A stretch of 6,434 nt of DNA from Deltaproteobacteria bacterium (lineage in GTDB: Bacteria; Desulfobacterota; GWC2-55-46), in NCBI GenBank assembly GCA_016219075.1, contig JACRCJ010000150.1, forward strand, positions 1-6,434, given 5' to 3'. Numbering within the stretch: the stretch's first letter is position 1; every line of letters starts with the position of its first letter. Below the pieces are notes generated by a model, which was given only the letters and a program-made list of their open reading frames with translations, did no database searches and was not told the DNA's origin. This document shows, piece after piece, positions 1-5,401 of this stretch. Made by a program: the position numbers and the translations under genes.

Positions 1-25
1 AATTAGCCGTACGCCAGTACCCCCT

Positions 26-110
26 CCCTCGATGGCGAGGGCTGGGACCCCGTTCTGCTCTTCCGTTGCAACGGGAAGCGGGGAGAGTGAAAACTTTTTT
101 TCACCCCCGC
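26..110. repeat. Cluster of inverted repeats (hairpins) upstream of mobB
   Basis: No gene is seen in the first 201 bases. The sequence consists of successive palindromes: CCCTCG/CGAGGG at 26-31 and 36-41; a perfect 12-base palindrome CCGTTGCAACGG at 63-74; and a long stem pairing GCGGGG (78-83) plus GTGAAA (87-92) with TTTCAC (99-104) plus CCCCGC (105-110). The last includes a run of seven T. These may be extragenic palindromes or the terminator of a gene lying to the left; the window does not show that gene, so the role is undecided. Confidence 0.5.
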
Positions 111-111
111 C

Positions 112-201
112 CCTGCCCTCCCCCGTCACCATAAAGGGGGAGGGTCTTATAAGGAAACCCTGCAGCTTTTCTTCAGGGAATTACATGATTCAAGAGGTCA
201 G
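112..201 (+). repeat. Intergenic leader repeat, copy 1 (upstream of mobB)
   Basis: This segment starts with CCTGCCCTCCCCC (112-124), which forms a perfect 9-bp stem with GGGGGAGGG at 136-144. A second palindrome follows, with CCCTG (158-162) facing CAGGG (174-178), and the segment ends in CAAGAGGTCAG, directly against the mobB ATG. The same order of elements, including the 13-base identical start and a CAAGA near the end, recurs at 1197-1280 upstream of mobA. The copies differ by a few gaps and substitutions, so this is an older, diverged dispersed repeat rather than a recent duplication. Confidence 0.65.
194..197 (+). promoter_or_regulatory. Ribosome binding site of mobB
   Basis: GAGG lies 4 bases before the ATG at 202, slightly close but usable. 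It supports that ATG as the start; the earlier ATG at 185 is in another frame and stops at 214. The site lies within the terminal part of the leader repeat. Confidence 0.55.
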
Positions 202-855
202 ATGGTACCGATAGTATCTATAGTAGGAAAATCCGGGAGCGGAAAGACGACACTTCTGGAAAAGGTCATACGGGAATTGACGCGAAGGGGCTATACGGTC
301 GGCGTTTTAAAACACGACGCCCACGGCTTTGATATTGACCACGAGGGCAAGGACTCCTGGAGGCATAAAAAGGCCGGGGCCTCGACGGTAGCGCTCTCCT
401 CACCTGAAAAATTCGCCGTCATAAAGGATGTGTTGCAGGAGTGGCCCCCGGAGCGCATCATACAGGCGTACCTCGCGGACTCGGATGTCGTCATAACCGA
501 GGGGTACAAGACATCGTGGTTCCCCAAGATCGAGGTGGTGAGAAAGGCGCACTCCACGAAACCGGTATGCGCCGGGAGTAAGGATCTTATCGCCTTCGTG
601 ACCGATGTGAAGTTAAAGACGAAGCTTCCCTTGATGGGTCTCAACGACTATAAGGGTGTTGCTACTTTCATCGTCAGGGAGATAATAAAGAAAAGAAGTA
701 CCTCAGGGACCGTCTCGCTGGTCGTAGACGGCACTCCCGTGCCCCTCAAACCCTTCATAGACGACCTTATAAGGGAAGGCGTCACGGGGATGATAAGAAG
801 CCTCAAGGGGTGCGCCGGGGCCGGTGATATTGAGTTAAGGATAAAAAAGAAATGA
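202..855 (+). CDS. mobB: Molybdopterin-guanine dinucleotide biosynthesis adapter protein MobB
   Basis: Cytoplasmic P-loop GTP-binding protein that assists MobA in attaching GMP to molybdopterin; in Escherichia coli it is helpful but not essential. The 217-residue product opens with a Walker A motif, GKSGSGKTT at residues 9-17. It continues with the MobB family stretch VLKHDAHGFDIDHEGKDSWR (35-54) followed by KKAGA, and has the ITEGYK motif at 98-103. The core ends near residue 165, about the length of classical MobB (roughly 170-175 residues). A further 50 residues (168-217, VSLVVDGTPVPLKPFIDDLI then GMIRSLKGC) form a small extra domain that I cannot name. The gene sits upstream of mobA, separated from it by a 436-bp gap full of repeats, so co-transcription is uncertain. 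Confidence 0.95.
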   Translation: MVPIVSIVGKSGSGKTTLLEKVIRELTRRGYTVGVLKHDAHGFDIDHEGKDSWRHKKAGASTVALSSPEKFAVIKDVLQEWPPERIIQAYLADSDVVITEGYKTSWFPKIEVVRKAHSTKPVCAGSKDLIAFVTDVKLKTKLPLMGLNDYKGVATFIVREIIKKRSTSGTVSLVVDGTPVPLKPFIDDLIREGVTGMIRSLKGCAGAGDIELRIKKK

Positions 856-910
856 GCCCCCTTTGGGCTTAAAACCCCGGGGTCTTCAGAACGTTAAAAA
901 TAAGCGACGG

Positions 911-941
911 AGTCCCCGGTAGCTTTGCTACCGGGGACTTT
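911..941 (+). terminator. Strong hairpin downstream of mobB, possible terminator
   Basis: AGTCCCCGGTAGC (911-923) pairs perfectly with GCTACCGGGGACT (927-939) over 13 bp with a three-base loop. Only three T follow on the plus strand, so as an intrinsic terminator it is weak. It may equally be an extragenic palindrome. Two smaller palindromes sit between it and mobB: AGCCC/GGGCT at 855-869, overlapping the last base of the mobB stop codon, and ACCCCGGGGT at 874-883. Confidence 0.45.
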
Positions 942-1193
942 AGCAGGCTGTTGAAAAACAGCCCGACCCACCCAATGGGCGGGTCCCCCGGCAATCCATG
1001 GATGGATTGCCAAATTGCGAGACTTTTTTTAGCGTTAATAGAAAGTACCCGTGACCATATGGCAAAGTAAAACTGTAATCGAAGTCTCAGGCGCACCGAC
1101 ATTATAAAAAGCAATTTGTGAGATTTGGACGGATTCACTCCGGCCAAATCGTAGTTGAAAAAGCCATGGATGGACTTTTTCAACACCCTGTTA
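941..1193. mobile_element. 253-bp unit with terminal inverted repeats (MITE-like or deleted IS)
   Basis: The ends are inverted copies of each other: TAGCAGGCTGTTGAAAAA at 941-958 and, on the minus strand, TAACAGGGTGTTGAAAAA from 1193 to 1176, matching 16 of 18 bases. Both ends carry TA at the outer edge, which could be a target duplication. Inside are further palindromes: GGCTGTT/AACAGCC (946-963), GACCCaCCCA/TGGGcGGGTC (965-985), GGCAATCCAT/ATGGATTGCC (990-1011) and GTTGAAAAAG/CTTTTTCAAC (1154-1184). The block CCATGGATGG occurs twice, near each end. No transposase is encoded; the open frame crossing the unit on the minus strand shows no known domain. It is best read as a non-autonomous element or the remnant of an insertion sequence whose family I cannot assign. 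Confidence 0.55.
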
Positions 1194-1196
1194 GAA

Positions 1197-1280
1197 CCTG
1201 CCCTCCCCCATCAAGGCGGAGGGTTTCACAAGGCATTCCCTGCGGCTTGCTGCGGAGAATGCCCGATACAAGAACGGGAG
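1197..1280 (+). repeat. Intergenic leader repeat, copy 2 (upstream of mobA)
   Basis: It begins with CCTGCCCTCCCCC (1197-1209), identical to copy 1, with CCCTCC (1201-1206) pairing with GGAGGG (1218-1223). A second hairpin follows: GGCATTC (1232-1238) against GAATGCC (1257-1263), with more pairing inside around GCGGCTTGCTGC. The segment ends ATACAAGAACGGGAG, parallel to ATTCAAGAGGTCAG in copy 1, and contributes the purine-rich GGGAG (1276-1280) that lies 11 bases before the mobA start. It begins three bases after the right end of the 253-bp unit. Confidence 0.65.
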
Positions 1281-1291
1281 AACGGTTTTAG

Positions 1292-1867
1292 ATGACAGGG
1301 GCGATACTTGCCGGAGGCTTGAGCCGCCGCATGGGGTTCAACAAGGCCTTTATAAAGATAGACGGCTCTACCATCGTCGAAAGGTCGGTAAAGCTCTTCA
1401 GGGAAGGGTTTGACGACTTTTTCATCGTTGCCAACGACATCCTCCTCTACGAACACCTTGAGGCAATGGTCGTCTCCGATATCATAAAGGGCGCCGGAAG
1501 CCTCGGGGGCATCTACACCGCCGTATTCCACTCAAAGGAAGAGAGCGTCTTTGTAGCCGCCTGCGACATGCCTTCGCTCGACCTTAAATCAGTCAAGAGG
1601 ACGGCGGAAGTCCCTCTCGGCGGCTACGACGCAATAGTCCCCTTCATCGGCGGCAGATACCACCCTATGCACGCGGTGTACTCAAGGAAATGCCTCAAGC
1701 CCGTAAAGGCGATGATAGAGGAAGGGAACCTGAGGGTCAATGACCTCTTCGAACGGATCAGGGTGAAAAGGCTCACGGAAGGACATTTCAAGGATCTTCC
1801 GATAGAGTCTTCGGTCGAGAACATCAATACAAGGGACGACCTCAGAAGGATCGGCCACAACGGGTAG
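1292..1867 (+). CDS. mobA: Molybdenum cofactor guanylyltransferase MobA
   Basis: Transfers GMP from GTP to molybdopterin to give the molybdopterin guanine dinucleotide cofactor of DMSO-reductase-type enzymes such as nitrate reductases and formate dehydrogenases. The 191-residue protein has the usual family length and fold markers: the nucleotide-binding loop LAGGLSRRMGFNKA at residues 6-19 with Lys18, SLGGIYTA around 70-77, the metal-binding CDMP at 91-94, HPMHAVY at 124-130, and the C-terminal NINTRDDL at 178-185. The ATG at 1292 places the N-terminal motif where the family has it. GGGAG at 1276-1280 is a somewhat distant ribosome binding site. mazG follows after 19 bp, which suggests one transcript. 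No molybdoenzyme is present in the window. Confidence 0.95.
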   Translation: MTGAILAGGLSRRMGFNKAFIKIDGSTIVERSVKLFREGFDDFFIVANDILLYEHLEAMVVSDIIKGAGSLGGIYTAVFHSKEESVFVAACDMPSLDLKSVKRTAEVPLGGYDAIVPFIGGRYHPMHAVYSRKCLKPVKAMIEEGNLRVNDLFERIRVKRLTEGHFKDLPIESSVENINTRDDLRRIGHNG

Positions 1868-1886
1868 AGGGGTCTATGGCAATAGA

Positions 1887-2684
1887 ATGAAGAAACCTGA
1901 GATAGAAAAACTTGTCACTCTCATGGAGCGGCTCAGGGCCCCGGACGGGTGCCCCTGGGACAGGGAGCAGACCCTCGATAGCCTCGTCCCCTTCATAATA
2001 GAAGAGGCCTACGAGGTCGTCTCTGCCATAGACGCAAAAGACCCGGTTGAAATAAAAGAGGAACTCGGTGACCTCCTCTTTCAGATAATATTCTGCACCC
2101 GGATAACCGGCGAGGCCAAAGCGTTCGACCTCGCGGATGTGATCGACGCGTCTTACGAAAAGATGGTCAGAAGGCACCCCCATGTCTTCGGAGATTCGAA
2201 GGCCGGCACATCGGAGGAGGTGCTTAAGCGCTGGGCGGAGATAAAAAAGGACGAGAAGAAAGACAGGAAAAAAAAGGAAGGGTACCTGGAGGGCATCCCT
2301 GAGGTATTGCCGGCCCTCCTGAGGGCGCACAAGGTAAGCCAGAAGGCCGCCAGGGCAGGTTTCGACTGGAAAGACATAAGCGAAGTCATGGACAAGCTCG
2401 CTGAAGAGACCGAAGAGTTCAGAAAGGCCGTAGAGGAAAAGGACACGGCCGGGATGGAAGAAGAGCTCGGCGACCTCCTCTTTACGATGGTCAATGTCGG
2501 ACGGTTCCTTGAGGTCAACCCCGAAGACGCGCTAAGAAAGACCATCGGGAAGTTCATAACGCGCTTCCATCACATAGAGAAGTCTCTTAACGAAAAAGGA
2601 GCCGACCTCTCGTCGACACCGATGGAGGAGATGGAGAGGCTGTGGCAGGAAGCGAAAGGTATGGGGGTCAAAGGCCGGGAGTGA
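1887..2684 (+). CDS. mazG: Nucleoside triphosphate pyrophosphohydrolase MazG
   Basis: Hydrolyses nucleoside triphosphates to monophosphate and pyrophosphate; in Escherichia coli MazG removes non-canonical nucleotides and lowers ppGpp during starvation. The 265-residue product has the full-length two-domain form (E. coli about 263). Domain one carries CPWDREQT at 22-29, the metal-binding EEAYE at 39-43 and ELGD at 59-62. The central stretch has VRRHPHVFGD (94-103), a very lysine-rich linker (residues 120-131) and LPALLRAHKVSQKAARAGFD (141-160). Domain two repeats the signature with EETEE (173-177) and ELGD (193-196). No alternative in-frame start exists between the mobA stop and the ATG at 1887. 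The purine run GAGGGG (1867-1872) is 14 bases away, so translation may depend on coupling to mobA. Confidence 0.96.
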   Translation: MKKPEIEKLVTLMERLRAPDGCPWDREQTLDSLVPFIIEEAYEVVSAIDAKDPVEIKEELGDLLFQIIFCTRITGEAKAFDLADVIDASYEKMVRRHPHVFGDSKAGTSEEVLKRWAEIKKDEKKDRKKKEGYLEGIPEVLPALLRAHKVSQKAARAGFDWKDISEVMDKLAEETEEFRKAVEEKDTAGMEEELGDLLFTMVNVGRFLEVNPEDALRKTIGKFITRFHHIEKSLNEKGADLSSTPMEEMERLWQEAKGMGVKGRE

Positions 2685-2768
2685 TATTTTTTACCGCGAA
2701 AAGAGCCGCAATCTCACGAAATAAAAAAACCAAGTAAACCAACCCCTTGAAAGGATGTCCCCACAAAC

Positions 2769-2777
2769 TGTGGATAA
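2769..2777 (-). promoter_or_regulatory. Consensus DnaA box in the mazG-murJ gap
   Basis: TGTGGATAA on the plus strand is the exact complement of the DnaA box TTATCCACA. It continues as GTTGTTGAAAA. It lies inside a small palindrome, CCACA (2761-2765) facing TGTGG (2769-2773). An inverted partner occurs 92 bases on: ATAAGTTGTTG (2774-2784) against CAACAAGTTAT (2877-2887), 10 of 11 matching, but there the box itself is degenerate (TTATAGCA). The surrounding DNA to 2932 is AT-rich. Function is unproven; a single box is not an origin. Confidence 0.5.
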
Positions 2778-2896
2778 GTTGTTGAAAACCTACCGGATGC
2801 AAAATTAGCTGAATCCGCAAATCACGGTGTTTCGGCAGGTTGCTTATTTTTTAATCACTTGATTCTCTATGTAATACAACAAGTTATAGCATTTTG

Positions 2897-2924
2897 ACGC
2901 GCTTTTCATTTGAGCGTGTTTTTT
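2897..2924 (+). terminator. Intrinsic terminator after mazG
   Basis: ACGCGCT (2897-2903) pairs with AGCGTGT (2913-2919), with one G-U pair and a nine-base loop, and is followed by a run of six T ending at 2924. Orientation fits termination of the mobA-mazG transcript just before the end of the convergent murJ. On the minus strand the stem is not followed by a good T-run, so murJ may end elsewhere. Confidence 0.6.
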
Positions 2925-2932
2925 CGGTTTTT

Positions 2933-4498
2933 TTATCTTCCTTTTCTTAAAATCCCTTTTAAAAACGATACTTCCGGCACCTTGAACAATACCGAGAGAG
3001 CGGTATAGGCCGCCACGCCCACCGCGAGGCTTACGCAGATAAGCGCGGTCCTTGGAGCGGTCCCGAGAGAGCTGAAACCGGAGTTCGAGATGAGGAGATA
3101 GATGACCGCGCCCATCACCACTGAGGCCACCGTTGACTTAAGGGATGAAGAGAGTATCAACTTGCCTCCGAAGCGGCCGAACCTCACCCTCAGGACTATC
3201 AGCAGTATAATGACGCCTATTATGGAAGATAGAGAGGTGGCAAGGGCCAACCCCCCGTGCCCCAGCGGCCCTATCAGCAGAAAACAGAAGATGACATTGA
3301 ATACGAATGTGACGAACGCGATCCAGACCGGGGTAACCGTGTCTTTCAACGAGTAGAAGACCGATGTGAGTATCCTCGATACGGCCACCGGCACCAGCCC
3401 TATGGTGTAGTAATAAAGGGCTATGGCCGTTCCGTTTGTCGCCTCCACCCCGAACTCCCCTCTCCTGAACAATACATCTATGATCGGGTAACTTAGGACG
3501 AAGAGGCCGACCATCGCCGGGATGGTGACGAAGTTTACTATCCTCAGGGCAAACGAGATCGAGTCCCTGAAACCGTCCCAGTCCTTCGCGGCGGCGTGCT
3601 CGGCGAGGCTCGGCAGTGCCGCCGTGGAAACAGCCACGCCGAAGACCCCGAGCGGCAGCTCCATCAGCCTTCCGGCGTAATAGAGATAGGAGACAGCCCC
3701 CTCCGGGAGCTGAGAAGAAAACCACAGGGTTACGAAGATATTAAGCTGGTAGACCCCTACCCCGAAGGCCGCGGGGGCCATAAGGAGGAATATCTTTTTA
3801 ATGGCGGGGTCCGTGAATCTTATGTGGGTTTTCGGGGTCATCCCGTACCTTTTAAGGTACGGGACCTGCATGGCGAGCTGGAGAAACCCTCCTATGAGGA
3901 CCCCTATGGCAAGGGCGTAGACAGGTGTTGCCAGAAATGGCGTTACCGCGAAGATCGAGGCTATTATTGCGAGGTTGAAGAAGACCGGAGAGAGGGCCGG
4001 AGCGGTAAAGTGCCTGTAGGAGTTCAAAACCCCCATGGCGATGGCCATGAGCCCTATAAAGACCATGTAGGGGAACATCAGGCGGGTAAGGTCAACGGTC
4101 GTCCGGAACTTCTCCGGGTCGGCCAGAAAACCCGGCGCCATCACAAGGACGATCTCTCTTGAGAATATCATCCCCAGCACGGCCATGGCGGCGAGTATCA
4201 GGGCGAAGAGAGTAAAGACGCTTGATACGAGGTCCCTTGTCCCCTCCTCCGTCCTCTTCTTCTTCTCCTCGGTGAATATAGGTATGAACGATGAAGTGAG
4301 GGCGCCTTCTCCGACAAGCCTCCTTAAGAGGTTGGCTATCCTGAAGGCCATGAAAAAGGCGTCGGCGTACAGCCCGGCGCCGAAGACAAAGGCAATGGCT
4401 GCGTCCCGGATGTAGCCGAGGACCCTGCTCGCAACGGTTGCGGCCCCTACGATCGAAGCCGCCCCGGTAATCTTGCCTTCACTGCTCCCTTTTCCCAT
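2933..4498 (-). CDS. murJ: Lipid II flippase MurJ (MviN)
   Basis: Integral inner-membrane protein of the MOP superfamily that moves the peptidoglycan precursor lipid II to the outer face of the membrane. The 521-residue product has the family length and is hydrophobic throughout, consistent with about fourteen membrane helices. Recognisable parts are SRVLGYIRDA near the N terminus with Arg25 and Arg31, ADAFFMAFRIANLLRRLVGE with Arg59, GALTSSFIPIF, and YAGRLMELPLGVFGVAVST with Arg277. These arginines correspond to residues needed for activity in E. coli MurJ. On the minus strand the start region reads AGAGGGTGATG: the GTG at 4501 sits on the ribosome binding site, so the ATG at 4498 is preferred, with GAGG three bases before it. 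It diverges from rpsT and converges on mazG. Confidence 0.96.
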   Translation of the reverse strand: MGKGSSEGKITGAASIVGAATVASRVLGYIRDAAIAFVFGAGLYADAFFMAFRIANLLRRLVGEGALTSSFIPIFTEEKKKRTEEGTRDLVSSVFTLFALILAAMAVLGMIFSREIVLVMAPGFLADPEKFRTTVDLTRLMFPYMVFIGLMAIAMGVLNSYRHFTAPALSPVFFNLAIIASIFAVTPFLATPVYALAIGVLIGGFLQLAMQVPYLKRYGMTPKTHIRFTDPAIKKIFLLMAPAAFGVGVYQLNIFVTLWFSSQLPEGAVSYLYYAGRLMELPLGVFGVAVSTAALPSLAEHAAAKDWDGFRDSISFALRIVNFVTIPAMVGLFVLSYPIIDVLFRRGEFGVEATNGTAIALYYYTIGLVPVAVSRILTSVFYSLKDTVTPVWIAFVTFVFNVIFCFLLIGPLGHGGLALATSLSSIIGVIILLIVLRVRFGRFGGKLILSSSLKSTVASVVMGAVIYLLISNSGFSSLGTAPRTALICVSLAVGVAAYTALSVLFKVPEVSFLKGILRKGR

Positions 4499-4547
4499 CA
4501 CCCTCTTTTAAAACCGGCGGTTCTCAGCACTAAAGTTCGTAAAACTC

Positions 4548-4576
4548 TTGACAAGAGGCCGAAAAAAGTCTATTAT
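4548..4576 (+). promoter_or_regulatory. Sigma-70-type promoter directed toward rpsT
   Basis: TTGACA (4548-4553) is followed after exactly 17 bases by TATTAT (4571-4576), matching the -35 consensus fully and the -10 consensus at five of six positions. Transcription would begin near 4583. It lies 47 bases upstream of the murJ start but points away from it. It either drives rpsT through a leader of more than 400 bases or a separate short RNA. The -35 lies inside the palindrome CTTGACAAG. Confidence 0.7.
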
Positions 4577-4582
4577 CTTTCT

Positions 4583-4670
4583 TTATTTTTTGGCGCTCTG
4601 AAAATCCGGGGGTGCTTGAGCACGATAAGGGTTCACATGCCGCGGCGCTCCCGGAAGAAGGCGCCGGTTC
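4583..4670 (+). ncRNA. Candidate structured RNA or leader downstream of the promoter
   Basis: No start of a convincing protein gene occurs between the promoter and rpsT. The first stretch of the predicted transcript can fold: GGCGC (4592-4596) with GCGCC (4661-4665) encloses CCGGG (4606-4610) with CCCGG (4650-4654), and a small GTGC-TTGA-GCAC hairpin sits at 4612-4623. A competing fold pairs CGGCGC (4643-4648) with GCGCCG (4661-4666). I cannot match it to tRNA, tmRNA, SRP RNA, RNase P RNA or a riboswitch I know. CTTGAGCACGATA loosely recalls a segment of proteobacterial 6S RNA, but the expected long closing stem is not clear. The 3' end is unknown and no T-run is seen before 4800. Confidence 0.3.
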
Positions 4671-4746
4671 AAGAAAAACACAATAGCATAACTTAAAAAA
4701 CAAACGGTAGCAGAAAATACAAAGATTGCGCACCTGCAATGAACAT

Positions 4747-4976
4747 CCCCGCAGCAAGCTGCGGGGTATCTAAAAACAACCAACATCATTGTGAAGAAGG
4801 TTTTTTGTATTGGTTTTACAGAACACCAGGGGCATTGCGTAGCGAGCATAAAGGAGAGCGAGCAAGCAAGCCTCTGTATTTATTGCGCGCAAGCTTAGGA
4901 GCGAGAGCAATAGCCCCGAGGCGCGCGGCAGCGCGCAAAAAGGCCCTTTTGTAAAGCGCAGCAAGCTACGGGGTAT
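4747..4976. repeat. Palindromic repeat unit between murJ and rpsT
   Basis: The left part is a perfect palindrome, CCCCGCAGC-AA-GCTGCGGGG (4747-4766). A 19-base direct repeat, GCAGCAAGCT(G/A)CGGGGTAT, occurs at 4751-4769 and 4958-4976 with one mismatch and frames the unit. Between them is a large imperfect stem: TTTACA (4815-4820) with TGTAAA (4950-4955), GGGGCATTGC (4829-4838) with GCAATAGCCCC (4907-4917, one bulge), and GCGCGC/GCGCGC at 4921-4936. A related core, GCGGCTTGCTGCGG, appears inverted at 1242-1255 upstream of mobA, so the motif is dispersed. It resembles REP/BIME or MITE-type intergenic repeats; open frames through it look like by-products of the repeat. Confidence 0.6.
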
Positions 4977-4999
4977 TTACCCTAAAAAGAGAATAAAAC

Positions 5000-5004
5000 G
5001 GAGG
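5000..5004 (+). promoter_or_regulatory. Ribosome binding site of rpsT (fixes a TTG start)
   Basis: GGAGG sits six bases before TTG at 5011, an optimal arrangement, and no ATG or GTG gives the conserved N terminus. It decides the start of S20 at a TTG codon. Confidence 0.85.
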
Positions 5005-5010
5005 AAGAGA

Positions 5011-5277
5011 TTGGCTAACCATCAGTCAGCTATCAAAAGGCACAAACAGAGTGAAAAAAGGAGGCTCAGGAACGCCTCCACAAAATCGACATTAAGGACA
5101 GCGGTAAAGAAGGTGACCGAAGCCGTAGCCTCAGGCAAGGCCGACGAAGCCGCCACCAACCTCAAGGCCGCGGTAAGCCTCCTTGACAAGGCCGTGACCA
5201 AGGGCGTGCTCCCCAGGAACACCGCCTCCAGGAAGGTCTCACGCCTGACCGTGGCCGTGACCGGACCCAAGAAGTAA
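5011..5277 (+). CDS. rpsT: 30S ribosomal protein S20
   Basis: Primary 16S rRNA-binding protein of the small ribosomal subunit. The 88-residue product has the normal length (E. coli 87), is highly basic and predicted helical, and shows the family N terminus MANHQSAIKRHKQSEKRRLR and the C-terminal TKGVLPRNTASRKVSRL. Translation starts at TTG. In E. coli rpsT also starts at UUG and that weak codon is part of the autogenous control of S20, so the same form of control is plausible here, though not shown. The gene is divergent from murJ and convergent with holA, with terminator-like hairpins downstream. Its nearest clear promoter lies about 435 bases upstream, and a large palindromic repeat ends 24 bases before its ribosome binding site. 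Confidence 0.98.
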   Translation: MANHQSAIKRHKQSEKRRLRNASTKSTLRTAVKKVTEAVASGKADEAATNLKAAVSLLDKAVTKGVLPRNTASRKVSRLTVAVTGPKK

Positions 5278-5310
5278 CTTCGTTTTCCGGGGCGTTTAGG
5301 CCGCCGAAGC

Positions 5311-5330
5311 CCGGGTATCGCCCGGTTTTT
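5311..5330 (+). terminator. Intrinsic terminator of rpsT
   Basis: CCGGG (5311-5315) pairs with CCCGG (5321-5325) around a five-base loop and is followed by five T. It lies 34 bases after the rpsT stop. Confidence 0.7.
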
Positions 5331-5349
5331 CTACTGGTTTATCTCAGGA

Positions 5350-5377
5350 CTCCCCGCCAGCCTTTGCTTTCGGGGAG
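5350..5377. repeat. Inverted repeat between rpsT and holA
   Basis: CTCCCCG (5350-5356) faces CGGGGAG (5371-5377) across a 14-base loop. Only three T follow on the plus strand after GG-, so it is a poor terminator; it lies between two better ones. Confidence 0.4.
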
Positions 5378-5401
5378 GTTTCATTACGGTCCATAAAATC
5401 T

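Noticed and set aside
112..201. Molybdenum cofactor (Moco) riboswitch before mobB
   Set aside because: Location would fit, but the segment is two simple hairpins shared with a second repeat copy, and I do not see the multi-stem Moco aptamer architecture. A covariance-model search would settle it.
32..214. 60-codon open frame upstream of mobB
   Set aside because: It runs through hairpins and the leader repeat and overlaps the mobB start in another frame; there is no recognisable product.
869..1186. Open frame of 105 codons on the minus strand between mobB and mobA
   Set aside because: It coincides with the TIR-bounded unit, ends inside its inverted repeats, shows no domain or ribosome binding site, and is explained as a by-product of the repeat.
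3138..3725. 195-codon open frame on the minus strand inside murJ
   Set aside because: It lies wholly within murJ in another frame and its translation is arginine/glycine-rich without any domain.
4499..4501. GTG as the start codon of murJ
   Set aside because: It directly abuts the AGAGG ribosome binding site; the next codon is ATG with better spacing. The difference is one residue.
4592..4670. Small SRP RNA (4.5S), because of CCGGAAGAAGG
   Set aside because: The conserved domain IV sequence with the AGCAG side of the symmetric loop is absent.
4592..4680. tRNA or tmRNA end, because of GGTTCA motifs
   Set aside because: No acceptor stem, anticodon arm or CCA end can be drawn.
4739..4954. Short open frames on both strands in the murJ-rpsT gap
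   Set aside because: They cross the palindromic repeat and have low-complexity, repeat-derived translations such as ARAIAPRRAAARKK, with no family resemblance.
4751..4976. CRISPR array
   Set aside because: Only two copies of a 19-base motif 207 bases apart, without regular spacers or cas genes.
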